Both the position numbers and the translations under genes were made by a program. The notes under the pieces are model-generated. The model worked only from the letters and a program-made list of their open reading frames with translations, made no database searches and had not been told where the DNA came from. From Craterostigma plantagineum (taxonomy: Eukaryota; Streptophyta; Magnoliopsida; Lamiales; Linderniaceae): a stretch of 64,000 nucleotides of DNA. Position 1 is the first letter of the stretch. Each line of letters starts with the position of its first letter. This document shows positions 21,611 through 32,728 of this stretch, piece by piece. The stretch lies in assembly GCA_027422505.1 (NCBI GenBank), contig JAPQWV010000005.1:7321501-7385500 (forward strand), in the 5' to 3' direction.

Positions 21611-22260
21611 ATTACCGTGTGTTTAATTTTTATTATGAACCGTATTTTGGAAGTTCTCAGGCCTAATTTGCACAATAATCTACATGTTTTCGATAATTAA
21701 AAACGTGGTACGAAAAAGATACTACAAGTAAGCTACGCATGGTACTACACTAGCATATGTTATGGTACTACAAACATCTATATATTGGCACTACAAACAT
21801 CTGTATATTGGTACTACAAATTAGGGTAAGAGTATTTCGACGTCGTTCGAATTATTTGAGGTCAGTGACTATGGTACCATAGTTAGGTACTATATTGATC
21901 ATGGTATCAATATTGGTGGGTTAATATTTAGAGTTAGGGATTATTACATTGAAACTCCAACTTTCTTGCAACATATATAATAGTAAGAACATCTTACTTC
22001 ATAGTCAAGATTTTGATTAATTGGAAGTTAGTGTTATGTTTTCCGTTACCGTTTGTTTAATTTTTATTATGTACCGTATTTTGGAATTCTCAGGCCTTAT
22101 TTGCATAATAATCGAGGTGTTTTCGATAATTAAAAACGTAGTATGAAAAAGATACTACAAGTAAACTACGCATGATACTACACTAGCATATGTTATGATT
22201 ATGATACTACGAACATCTATATATTGGTACTACAAACATCTATTTATTGGTACTACAATG

Positions 22261-23150
22261 GTCTGATGCTACAAAGAGATTGTAATGCATTACATGATAT
22301 GATTTGCATTACAAAGAACATGAGTGAAGTACACAAATCCTTAACCATATAGTTTGTATCTTAAGTCCTTGATGGAATTCTTTGAATTAGAAGGCATGAA
22401 TGATGCCAAATTAAATACAGAATAACACTTAATAAAAAACACAACCGAGGATGAAAATACACAACAGAGATGAGAAGACATGCGCTAAAACTTTCGCCAC
22501 GCAAGCTAAAGCTTCAATGTACCCAGAAACATACACGGGGGTATGGATGAGTTTAGCCTACATAATCTACCAGAAACAGACACAAATGGTAACATTGAAA
22601 CTTAGAGTTCCCATAAACATCCAAGCCTCGTACCAAGACAGTCACAAATGCAATACATTTGGTTTCATCGATAGCTAAATAGAAGCTAAAAAAAACATAA
22701 TCTGAAAGAATCAAAATCACAAATCAAACAAAGAAAAATAAAACCCTAATTTAAGCCATAAACTCGAAATTCGAGCAGTAATCAAATTAATAAACATAAC
22801 CCAACATTGAATCCTTGAATAAATGCACATATCGAAGCTTTTAACTCTACATTAATCCAAAATGCTAGAAAAATAAAAAAATAAAAAAGAAAAGACGAAG
22901 CTTACATTAGCTCTCGTTCGTTCCTTCTTATGTGTTCAGCAATGGTGGAAGCTTACTCGTTCTCTCTCGTTGAACAGAAGTGTTTGAAAATAAATGCTTG
23001 TTTTTTCATTCGTCTCTCGCTCATTCTCTCGTTAACTGTAATTTGTGAAAGCCAAATGAAAGAATTCGGGGTGTTGACCAATTCAATTGGTTATTTTGTA
23101 ATTTTTATGTTTTGCAGAGGTACAATTGTCCATTATGTAGCTATGTGATT
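22261..23150. other. Right unique part of outer element, nothing recognised
   Basis: AT-rich, with CTCTCGTT-type repeats near 22910-23040. A 72-codon frame at 22930-23148 has no family signature and I do not call it. The segment ends in the right terminal inverted repeat of the outer element. Confidence 0.45.
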
Positions 23151-23247
23151 TTGAAATTGGGAATTTAGTGATAAATATATGGTGGGTGGGGAGTTAGTTG
23201 ATGGAGAGTTTGGGGTATGGAAATTTATATGTAGATTTGCCTACTAA

Positions 23248-24060
23248 TAATAATACAATAATAATAACAACAACAACAACAACAACAATAAAATATTGCT
23301 TTAACAATTTTACCCTTAGTATTTTAGTTTTATTATAATTTTACCCTTTGTTAAAATTTTCTACTACTATCTACTAAGGGAGAATCAACCAGATTTCAGC
23401 CGGTTTTCCTCAGGTTTCCAATCACGTTTGATACTCTATTAATTATTAATAAAAATACATGTTTCAATTATTATCATAAAAGGAAACAAATATCCATCTT
23501 AGGTAATTTTCTTATAAGCTTGGCTCCTTATATACCTGTAATATTTGTTACCGTAGGTTTGTCGATTTTCTCTTGACTTGCTCCACTTTCGTTCTTAATA
23601 CGTTGTTCGGCTCCTTGGTTCAATTCGTTTCTGTAAGCTCCATATAAGGTTACGATGTATACGTGGTTCAATTTATTTATGTGCATCACTGCTCGATATT
23701 TTAAATTATGCCATTATGTCACTGACGGAATCATCTTTCCACGTCGAAACATTAGGCTTAGAAAATATTTTAGCCATTTTACATTAACGTTGCACCAGCT
23801 GACAGAATATACATTTTCCCACGGCTATTCGACATTGCCCTTACACAGTAAACATTTTCAAAAAGATTTCAATAAATGAGAAGTTGAAACCAATGGGAAA
23901 ATCACACGGCTTCAATGTTGTGTTGTGTTTATATGTCTGTCGTACTTTTGTTGTGTTGTTTTTCCATTGAAAGAAAAGGGCACTAAACAATCGTGAACTT
24001 TGATGTTGTTAGTTCTTCCTTATCAAATTACATTGAGAAAATAGAGTTCACTTTCCGTTG
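23248..24060. other. Intergenic with (AAC)n microsatellite
   Basis: An AAC microsatellite lies at about 23266-23288. No gene or clear transposon ends were seen in the remainder. Confidence 0.5.
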
Positions 24061-24920
24061 TTGTAAAACTAGGCCTAGACGGCCGCCTAGGCGCCGCCTA
24101 AGCACTGATCGGAGGTGTACCGAGGCAAAAACCACAAAATCGGCCGATTATTTTATCAACCGAGTTAATCCGCCTAATCGGCCGCTTAATCGGGCCGACT
24201 CGATCTTTATCAAACGAGTTAATCCGCCTAATCGGCCGCTTAATCGGGCCGATTCGATCTTCATCGGCGAATAATCCGCATAATCAGCCAAAAAATTTAA
24301 GAGCCACAGGCCCACAAGCCCAGAGGCCCACAGGTCCACAAGCCATTTATAAACATGGCAAGGCGTGAACCCAATTTCTACTGATGGTTATGTGGCCTTA
24401 TATAGAAGAGCACCTCACCCTCACTACATTTCCTAATCGGTGTGGGACACTAAATGGAAAACTTCTCACGTTCCTTTTACTACATATTATATACTATCTT
24501 GTTTATCTATGGGTTTAATGGACCCATCACCCATATCAGGCCCAAGCATTAAATTGAAATATAATGGACTGAATTATCTTACTTAAAATTATATTAGTAA
24601 AAGATATTTGTTTCATGCACTAGCATAATAAATTGAAATATTAAAAAATATTCACATAAAACTGAAAATATGATAATTACTTTGTACATCATCCCTGCCA
24701 TTTTGTACTAAATTATTCTATTTCATAGTTGGAACTGATATTATTTATTTAAAGTTTTAGATAAATTAGATATACTTTTAATTTGGTAGAGTATTAAGCA
24801 TATTAGACATATAAATAAAGACCGCCTAATTCCCGCCTAGAAACCGCCTAGGCCCCGCCTAAGCCGACTAGGCGCTAGGCCCCTATCGGGCGCCAGACTA
24901 ACGCCTAGCGTATTTTACAA
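24061..24920. mobile_element. TIR element with CCGCCTAGGC-rich ends (hAT-like)
   Basis: The left end TTGTAAAACTAGGCCTAG and the right end (inverse TTGTAAAATACGCTAGGC) are inverted, each followed by a series of CCGCCTAGGC/CCGCCTAAGC motifs. A roughly 60-bp direct repeat (GAGTTAATCCGCCTAATCGG core) sits at about 24149-24265. No exact 8-bp duplication was found. The interior contains a USE/TATA pair on the minus strand. It encodes no transposase. Confidence 0.65.
24397..24448 (-). promoter_or_regulatory. USE-like element plus TATA inside the 24061-24920 element
   Basis: GTCCCACACCG (24448-24438, minus) is a near match to the plant snRNA upstream sequence element. TATATAAG (24404-24397) follows after about 33 bp, the spacing known for Pol II snRNA promoters. 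What it would transcribe is unclear. Confidence 0.45.
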
Positions 24921-25777
24921 CATCTTACGTTATACTGCTATTTTTTCTTTCCTCTCGCGATGACAGATTCTTATTCTATGATTTCATTGCACATGCGTTT
25001 AAGGTGGGAATAGTTAAACACGCTATAATTAGAGATGGTCGAGAATCCACTTATACACATCATAAGTAAATCATTTATTAATTTGCCTTGCTGCAAATTA
25101 CTCTTATGCCAACATCCCAAAGTGCTCATTGTAAGTTTATTTGTATAAATTATTCATATTGTCGAATGAATGAAATGATAAATTTCGAATCTCCAAACCC
25201 AGGTATGTAATATATTTCTCAATACATATTTTATACACTTGTGTATATGTATTCCTATTTTGGTATGATTCGTACACCGGGCTACAACCTCGTCTTAGCC
25301 GCACAACGTGCAGTAGTCCTCACCCAGTATTTTCAAATAACTCAATTAATAATATAAAAATATTAAATAACTTGATTTATTTGCACATGCATACGATGTG
25401 CTAAATATAATAGTAATAATTAACATTAGTTGGAACCATCATTATGTGCCAAAATTCCGAGTTAATTGGCAGTTGCAATGTATGAAGCTAGCAAAAAAAA
25501 AAGAAAATTCTTTAACATTTCGAATAATATCACCCGTTATCGTCCAATAGTGCAATGAAACTGAAACGATCGTGTCCAGGACTACTAATAATTACAACCC
25601 TCATTTCGCTAAATCATCCTAATAACAATCTGGGCTATTCGTTAATGGTCTTGTCTAACCAACCCCCTTGAGTATAGTATAAGCCAAATTCAACCAAATT
25701 GTGACATTACATAATATAATTTAAATTTCACATAACTATGTTGGTCGGTGTACCAACATGGATAGGGTAATGTGTAA
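24921..25777. other. Intergenic, nothing recognised
   Basis: AT-rich, with no coding signature or delimited repeat. Confidence 0.55.
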
Positions 25778-26478
25778 GACCATCTCCAACAGTCAACCGC
25801 AAACGCAAACGCATTTTGCAGTAACAGCCATAGTTTGCAGTAACTGTTCACCAACAGTCAACTGCAAACGCAAACGGAAAAGAATATAACTATAATATTC
25901 CATTTCATAACAGCTTTTATAACTTTTCAATATCATCCCTATATTTTACTACTTTACAAACGAACCACGATATTCTTTTAATTTTGAAGTCATTATTTAT
26001 ATATAGTAAAAACATAAAACAAAATATTTATTAAAAATATTGAAATTACGCAACATCACAAATGAAATACATTGAGATACATGTCGTACAAATAAAATAA
26101 AAAAAATTATATTTGTGATCAAAACAAAATATATTACATATAAATAAAATATTAAAAAATAATAATAAGATATAAAAAAATTATTATTAAATTAAGTGTC
26201 AAGGTTAAAATAATTATTTATTAAATCAATATAATCGTAGTATAAAAATTATTTTATAAATTTTTATATGTTCGATGTTTGATATAATAATCAATACAAG
26301 TAAAGGGTCTCTTTGCAATTTTAAAACATCAAACGCATTTTTGCGTTCAGACACAAATTTGCGTTCGAAATAGGAGAAAGAAAGCAAAAAACGCATTTTG
26401 CGTTTGCAGTACTGTTGGATCAGTTTTACTGCATTTTCGCGTTTGAGTTTGGGTTTTGCGGTACTATTGGAGATGGTT
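25778..26478. mobile_element. PIF/Harbinger-type MITE
   Basis: The ends GACCATCTCCAACAGT and ACTATTGGAGATGGTT are inverted (13 of 16 matches). TAA flanks both sides. Subterminal GCAAACGCAAACGC and its inverse GCGTTTGCAGT strengthen the pairing. It is about 700 bp, AT-rich inside and non-coding. It ends about 260 bp from the 3' end of the WEB gene. Confidence 0.82.
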
Positions 26479-26738
26479 TAAGAGCATCGCTTGTCACAAT
26501 TTGAGTGGACTTAGATTATACTAATTGCCTATCAAAATACACCATTCATTAATAACAATCCAATTATCACCATGCATACATGATACAACACCTTCATGCA
26601 TGCTTGGAGCAGCAAAGCACAAGTTCAAAAAAGAAGGAAAATAACTCGAAAGAGAACAATTACCCAACATAACAAGATACACACCATTAAATACCTCGAA
26701 GGCCAAAAGCAATAAACTACAGCAAAAAGAAGTCATTC

Positions 26739-27902
26739 TTACATCTTCTTCTTGGTCTGAACAGACGGGATAGGAACTTGTATAAACCCAAACTTCTTCC
26801 TCTGTAAGAAATACTGCCTCTTCATAACGCCACCATCCTCAGCGGTCGTCCCCTTCGTCGGCTGGTGAAGCATAAGCCTGCTCTGTTTCTTCAGCATTTG
26901 GCTCAGAGAGACCCGTCGGGTCGTATCCGACCCGTCGTTGGAATCCTCCTCTACGTGCCTTTCCACGACAACGTCGTCTTGTTGTAAGATCACCTTCGAA
27001 GGGCTGCTTCTGTAGGAATTCCTGAACCTGAATTTGGAGGAGAATCCATGTTTTTCGCTCGTTGGCATTTCGTCGAACACCTCGGCCGCAGGGACGAGCT
27101 TCTTATTATTGCAGAGGTCTTCGGCTTGCTTGAGCCTCTGCGTGAGGAGACGATACTCGTCTAAGGAAAGGGTGACGGCGTCGGCGGTTTCAGATTCGGC
27201 GATGGCTATGGCTTTCACGGCCCTCGCAGCTTCCTCCATTTTCTTGGCCGCGTTGAGCCTCATCTCGGCCATTCTGATGCTGTTCTTCATCCTCTCAATC
27301 TCCGACATGGCCTTCATCACCTCGTACCTCGAAGCTTCCGTCATCTTCGCGACCTGGTCGGACTCGAAGTTGGCCCTAGGACGGCGGCTCGTCGGCGTCT
27401 GAAGGCCGCCGTCGTCCTTACAGCTTATTTTCTCGTTCAGCAGCTCGACCGACGCTAGGACGCGGTCGAGCTCGGAGGTGGTCTTCGTAAGGCTCGATTT
27501 CGCGTGGTTCAGGTCCATGAAGACGAGCCCACGCGGCGCGGTGGGGTGGCAGCGGCTCGAATTTTTCCGATCGACTGTCGCCGCCGCCGTCGTCGCCGCC
27601 TGAAGCTTAAGATCCTCGACGAACGCCTTGGCCGCTTCGAGCTCCTTCAAAATTCGAAGCGTCTGCTTTTCCTTCACGATGAGGTCTCTCTCAAGCTGCG
27701 CCGCCTGTTCCTCGAGCCTCTCGGCGATCATCGCCTCGTCGTCGCCGTCGTCGGCGGCGTGCTGATGAATCCATTCGCATCGGCCGCTGAACATGTCGAC
27801 GGCCTCCTTGACCGATTCGAAGGGGGCGGAGGTGTCGATTTCGGCTCTAGGGTTTATCACGTTCTTCGTCTCTGCTGTGATTGCTGATGACGAATTCTCC
27901 AT
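26739..27902 (-). CDS. WEB family coiled-coil protein (DUF827)
   Basis: The 387-aa single-exon frame begins with the conserved APFESVKEAVDMF motif (about residues 26-38) that marks the WEB (WEAK CHLOROPLAST MOVEMENT UNDER BLUE LIGHT) family. It continues as Ala/Glu/Lys-rich coiled coil (about 55-105, 125-160 and 180-265, with MKAMSEIERMKNSIRMAEMR). A Ser/Arg-rich tail ends in basic KTKKKM. WEB1 and PMI2 interact in blue-light chloroplast positioning. Small members such as this one are mostly uncharacterised, so a role in chloroplast movement is inferred only from the family. The GC content is much higher than its surroundings, as for a real gene. The ATG chosen is the first in frame and gives a compact N-terminus before the motif. 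Confidence 0.88.
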   Translation of the reverse strand: MENSSSAITAETKNVINPRAEIDTSAPFESVKEAVDMFSGRCEWIHQHAADDGDDEAMIAERLEEQAAQLERDLIVKEKQTLRILKELEAAKAFVEDLKLQAATTAAATVDRKNSSRCHPTAPRGLVFMDLNHAKSSLTKTTSELDRVLASVELLNEKISCKDDGGLQTPTSRRPRANFESDQVAKMTEASRYEVMKAMSEIERMKNSIRMAEMRLNAAKKMEEAARAVKAIAIAESETADAVTLSLDEYRLLTQRLKQAEDLCNNKKLVPAAEVFDEMPTSEKHGFSSKFRFRNSYRSSPSKVILQQDDVVVERHVEEDSNDGSDTTRRVSLSQMLKKQSRLMLHQPTKGTTAEDGGVMKRQYFLQRKKFGFIQVPIPSVQTKKKM

Positions 27903-28259
27903 TTCTTTTCTCTTCTGTTTCTTTTTGCCAATGGGAAAAGCTGAGTAAGAATGATCATTTTAAAGGTGGGATTCATGTAAGAATAAGAAGAAGAAGAAGG
28001 TTACTACTTTAGAGAAGTGACTAGACTATTATTACAACGAAAATGGTTGGTTGGAGAAAAGGAACAGAGAAGTAATGATTGTGTCTTGTGGTGCAAAAAC
28101 ATGGGACCATGTTAAAAGCAATGGAGATTTGGAAAAGCTATTTAATTTCACAGTGTTGTTCATACTAGTAAAAGCAGAAAATAAATATAGGGGATTTTAC
28201 ATATAAAAAAAACCCCTTAATATAAAAAATTAGTAAGTCATTGTCCTGTCATTATTTTT

Positions 28260-28525
28260 TATATGCAGGTACCTGTCAGAATAATTTTTTTGCACATTGG
28301 TATCTGCCCGCCGCAAGTTACATCATATCACACATTTACGTACCATAGAGAAACGTATTGTGGTACATAATGCAACTAGAAAATGGTACCCGCAAGGTAC
28401 CGATGAAATGTATATAGGTACCATATATGGATGCCATATAAATGCGTGACGTGGTACGCAATACACATATAAAAAGGTACGTCAAGACCGGGAAAATGGT
28501 ACCCACAGTCGAACGGGTACTTATA
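28260..28525. repeat. GGTACC-rich low-complexity stretch
   Basis: About ten GGTAC/GTACC sites occur in about 260 bp, some spaced 12-30 bp apart, in otherwise AT-rich DNA. The motif recalls the GGTACTACA units at 18960-22260, but the intervening sequence differs. A 105-codon minus-strand frame here (28336-28653) has no family features. Confidence 0.4.
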
Positions 28526-30598
28526 TAAAAAATTTTCTGACATGTGTACTGACTTGCAAATTTTTTATACAATTGGATATTTTTATATAGATTCACCATA
28601 AATATATGCATATAAAAAGACATATTGTGACGGAGGTTAAGTGGTCTGATCATATGACATGTTTAGGTGGATACCGCAAGTATGAATATGTTTGGACTCC
28701 TTGTTATTGTACTACTTTCTTCACACAATGTTATGTGTATTAATGAGTGATATTTCAACTATAAGATTTAAATTCATTACGGCGTGTTTTGAATTTTGAT
28801 ATTTTGATTTGAAATCTAATTTCAACCAAATACGCGGATTTGATTTGGATTTAGATTTTACGAATTCATACTCATAGTTACATGTCAGATTTCGAGATAT
28901 GCTCATAAGTGCAGACGCATTAACTAAGGTATAATAAATGTTGCTCTAGCTCGGCTCGTTTTTTAAGCGAGCTCTTTCAAAGTCAATGAAGCTCGAGCTC
29001 GAACATGCTCCTTGAGGTTTTTATTAAAAAAATACAATATTAGTAAGAAAAAAATTAGAAATAAAATAATAAGTCGGGCTAGCGAGCTTTCGAATAGCTG
29101 GTGAGGCGACTCGATTCATTTTTTCGGTGCAAATCCACATTTGAAATCGGATTTCAAAATGCTGAGTTCAGCCGAACAAGATTTGGAGCGGAATTGATTG
29201 CATATAAATTATACAAGTAAAGAAGCTTTTGGTAAATCTTCTTAAGAAAAGAAAGCACAGATTAAAAGGTAACAAGATAATTGATCACACTTTATTGCAA
29301 AAGCATTCATGACTAACCATTGCTCAAAACCTTTCGCGTGATTGCAGGACAAAGATACCATTACACACACATATAATATATATATATATATATATAATAT
29401 CAACGTTACGATTCGTGTGATTATATTTCACTTTTTTCTTATCACGAAGCTTAATTATTGTAATTGTAATTCTGTTAGTGAATTATGATGGATCAAATTA
29501 ATCCGTCTACTTTCTTAGTCACTTTCATATTTTAATTTCTCAAACGATATTTTATGGTAATCATTCTTGTTGTTGCAATGTCAACTTCAATTTCTATTTT
29601 TTTTTCCTAATCATGAATCATAATAATTGTACTTCTGTTAGTTATGAATTATGACAGATCAATTTCCATCGTGCCCCATGAAATATGAATTTTTATACCA
29701 TATTAATAAGTGTTACTTAAATCGTCGCAGACTCCAGCGTTTCCCTGCTGGGTCTCAACATATCATAGGCCCGTTATTACATGCCCATGCCGTCCAAATA
29801 TAATTTGCATATCTCACTCAATATATATGAAATTAAATTAAACAAAATTAAATACCACCAACTTACAAGGTGTTTTTTAATATGATGCATTTATTTCTCG
29901 TAACAGAGCACATGGTTCACTTTTTTTTATCTGTCAATGTGTGTATGTGATCATTGACTACGTAATCTACTAATATATCTGGGTCAATTTCCAAATGGAA
30001 GAAGATTGGGTCAAAATTCAAATTTCAGTCAAAAGCTCGGAGATCCTATCCTAAAATATAATTTAATATTTTACTTTTTTAATATATAATTTTTAAGTTA
30101 ACGGACGAACGTGGGTGGGTTTAAATAATTTTGTTAAAAAATAAATTAAGTTTTCACTAAATAAGATAGTTGTACTAGTGTCGCCTTTATAGGAATAATA
30201 TATTTCTATTCTACTATAAGATAAGATATGAAACGGTCACGTGCGTCTTTGAAATCTGCACGTGGTGTGGAATGGTCTCCTGGCATTGTTTTCGGTATTA
30301 AATCAATTTTAGAATTCTTACACGAACGACGGACCTTCTATAATATCATATTATAATTTAAAATGAAAAATTAATTTAATTTTAAATTAAGGTAGAATCG
30401 TAGTTAACTAAAAACAGTAAATTAATAATAACTAAAATAATAAGTAAAGGCAGTAAGTGATTTTATTTTATTTTACTTAATAATTTTTTTCTAATAAAAC
30501 GCAATGACAGACTAATTGGACGGCTTAAAGCAAGTCCTGACGCTTAATAAAATGATATCATAGATACATGTTACGTTTATCACATCCATTTCATTGTA
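28526..30598. other. Intergenic, nothing recognised
   Basis: Includes CTCGAGC/GCTCGTT repeats around 28945-29110 that may be a MITE remnant, and a (TA)n run near 29373-29394. No gene seen. Confidence 0.5.
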
Positions 30599-30603
30599 TA
30601 TAT

Positions 30604-32221
30604 TGTTATTTCTGTGGTTGCGTCTGGTCGGCGGCAGAGAGCTTTGGCAATAGATAAACTTCGGCAGTAGATAGTCGGAAGATGGAGTGTTCTTCAAACG
30701 CAGGTGCAGTTCGCCAGTACCCAAATAATGATTAGGGCATATGTGATAACTATAGTACACAGCATGAAGAATAAATACGCCTGGAGTTGATGAAGACTAT
30801 CCATAACAGTAGACGTAGTCGAGGCGTGTGTTGGACACACTGTCCGTAAGACGAAATCGCCCCGATATCAGTGCTTTCGGTTAGCAGCGATCGTCCCCAA
30901 GATACAACGACCTTTTTCTTAATTCATAATCGCAGCACAACGACTAGAATTTCTGACGAATTATACTCGAAACCGAGTTATTTCTTGCTACGGGATTTTA
31001 GAGAGTGGGAGTGAATTATGTAAATATGAGTGGGTTTTTCTGAATGAATTTTTTCAATTCATGAGGGGTCTATTTATAGACTTTTTCACGCAGGGACTTA
31101 TTAGCAAATTCCAGAACTTACTGGACTGCTTCTGTCATTTACCAGGGGTCAGAATGAGATACTTCGAAACTTATGGACTGTCGGTTTATTTACTGGCCCG
31201 CCACAAGCCCGATTCTCGGGCCGACAGCCCGAATCTTTGGCATGTCCCACCGGCGGCGGCCCGACTCTCCAACCGACGGCCCGAGGCGGCTACCGACGCC
31301 TCTCCTTGGGCCGACCGACAATTCTAGTTGGGCCGGATCAGCCCAACAGCCCACTGCTTCCATTTGATCCAATGGATCATATCTCTGGGCTGCCCAATCA
31401 GCTTCACCTCGACTGCCATGTCACCGGCACCGTCGCCGTCGCCGCCTACCGGAGGAAAAATTTAAGTAGCTCCTCAATGCTCTCTGGGCTGCCCAATCAG
31501 CTTCACCTCGACTGCCATGTCACCGGCACCGTCGCCGTCGCCGCCTACCGGAGGAAAAATTTAAGTAGCTCCTCAATGCTCCTCGCTCCGATGCGTCGTG
31601 CGAAGTGCGCGCCTCAAAGCGCCCATTGCGCACTTTGGCACGGCACGGCTCGGCTCGGCTCGGCCTCGGCCTCGGCCACGGCCACGGCCACGGGCACGGG
31701 CTCGGGCACGGGCTCGGGCTCGGTGCTCGGTGCTCGGTGCTCGGTGCTCGGTGCTCGGTGCTCGTCGGTGCGAGGCACCGACTCGCACCGAGCTGTTATT
31801 TGGGCCAAAACTCACCCAAGTTTCTCAAGCCCACTTAAACCCACTTAAGCCCACAAGCCCATTTAAGCTATACACATGGCAAGCCCTTTTGAATAAACCC
31901 ACATGGGTTTCTATATATATAGTGAAGATTTTCTTAGTGTCTAACCAATGTGGGACACTTGATTCCCCACTTAAACACTACCAATCATTTTTAATGATTA
32001 TTGGGCCAACTTCGAAAATTAATTTCTCATTCACCCGATATCGGTTTTGAGCGTATTAATACTCGTTAGAATCCCCGTGAAACATAGATTCGAAATCTTT
32101 CAACGATTTCTCGTTTAGACATTCGATAGCTTTCCGATTTAATTAAAACCGAAACGGAATTTTATTAATGGGTTAATACCCATTTGGGCCCAAAGCCCAC
32201 TTGGTTTAATAAAATCCAACA
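30604..32221 (-). repeat. 3' LTR of the long-LTR copia (1618 bp)
   Basis: About 160 bp longer than the other LTR. A ~99-bp block (TCTGGGCTGCCCAATCAGC onward) is tandemly duplicated at about 31384-31580. The GGCTCGGCCTCGG/GGTGCTCGGTGCTCGG microsatellite at about 31645-31765 is also expanded. Confidence 0.93.
31911..31956 (-). promoter_or_regulatory. USE-like element plus TATA in 3' LTR
   Basis: GTCCCACATTG (31956-31946, minus) precedes a CTATATATATAG box (31922-31911) by about 23-24 bp. It is conserved in the other LTR. Confidence 0.5.
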
Positions 32222-32728
32222 ATCCCCCACATGAATGGAAATTAATGCAAATGCTATGCATGCTGACTCTTGCAAGAAAAACTCGACAACTCGTCACTGC
32301 ATCGGGATAGGTAGCTTGTGGCTTTGAACCTTCCCTAGTGAAAACGCAATCGAATTTACTCGCTGTTCAGTGAACATGATGTCTTGAACTGACAGCTTTT
32401 GTGTAAATTAAGACAACAGCGTACACACAGTGACGAATCTTATTTCTTTCGATTCTCACGTTGTGTCCATTTCGGCCTTGGACCATATCTTGGTTTCATA
32501 AGTGTTATATTAAAGCGGCCCCACTTCTCACTTATATAGGTGATCGACTATTAGGACTTTAATCCTAGAGTATCCCGAAATACTCCACCATCAGGTATAG
32601 CCATCATTAAAAACAACATTGCTTACCCTTTACCACACATCATCGGGTAATTACTTGAGCAGCTTATGAGAATGAGCTTCTTAAAAAAAAATCAAGTAAG
32701 CTACTGAACTACACTCAGCTTAGTTGTC
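32222..32728 (-). other. 3' non-coding part of copia interior
   Basis: Lies between the polyprotein stop and the 3' LTR. No further gene was seen. The polypurine tract is at its LTR edge. Confidence 0.7.

Larger units (their letters stand above)
18960..22260 (+). repeat. Tandem array of ~420-440-bp units built on a GGTACTACA motif
   Basis: A block starting near ATTACATTGAAAC recurs at about 19682, 20105, 20546, 20964 and 21946, a spacing of roughly 420-440 bp once the Cassandra insertion is removed. Each unit holds an AACTTTCTTTCTACTT block, a ACCGTATTTTGGAAGTTCTC block, an AAAACGTGGTACGAAAAAG block and several GGTACTACA...ATCTATATATTG sub-repeats about 30 bp apart. Units differ at many positions. 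Short frames of 60-70 codons recur in register (19687, 20138, 20581), but they are low-complexity and I do not call them genes. Confidence 0.85.
14967..23247. mobile_element. Large composite TIR element (outer, MULE-like)
   Basis: Sequence at about 14967-15015 joined to 17728-17810 matches, inverted, sequence at about 23110-23247. Shared blocks include CATATATTTATCA and CTATCAACTAGCTCCC against CCATCAACTAACTCCC. The match is imperfect but spans more than 100 bp, so these look like long terminal inverted repeats. They enclose a unique 5' part (17800-18870), a tandem array (18960-22260) and a 3' part (22261-23150). The MULE 15016-17727 interrupts the left terminus and a Cassandra TRIM interrupts the array. 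No clean target duplication was found, so the superfamily is a guess from TIR length. Confidence 0.5.

Noticed and set aside
18960..22260. CRISPR-like array.
   Set aside because: Units are long, without short unique spacers, and the sequence is plant nuclear DNA.
22930..23148. 72-aa small gene.
   Set aside because: No family match or good codon bias. It lies at the terminal repeat of the outer element.
27034..27887. Plus-strand frames opposite the WEB gene.
   Set aside because: GC-rich antisense shadow. The minus strand has the conserved WEB motif.
28336..28653. 105-codon minus-strand frame.
   Set aside because: Arises from the GGTAC-rich stretch. No conserved features.
31237..31848. Open frames of 60-200 codons on both strands in the copia LTR (repeated at 37403-38056).
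   Set aside because: They come from GC-rich simple repeats inside the LTR and differ in reading between the two LTR copies. No protein family is visible.
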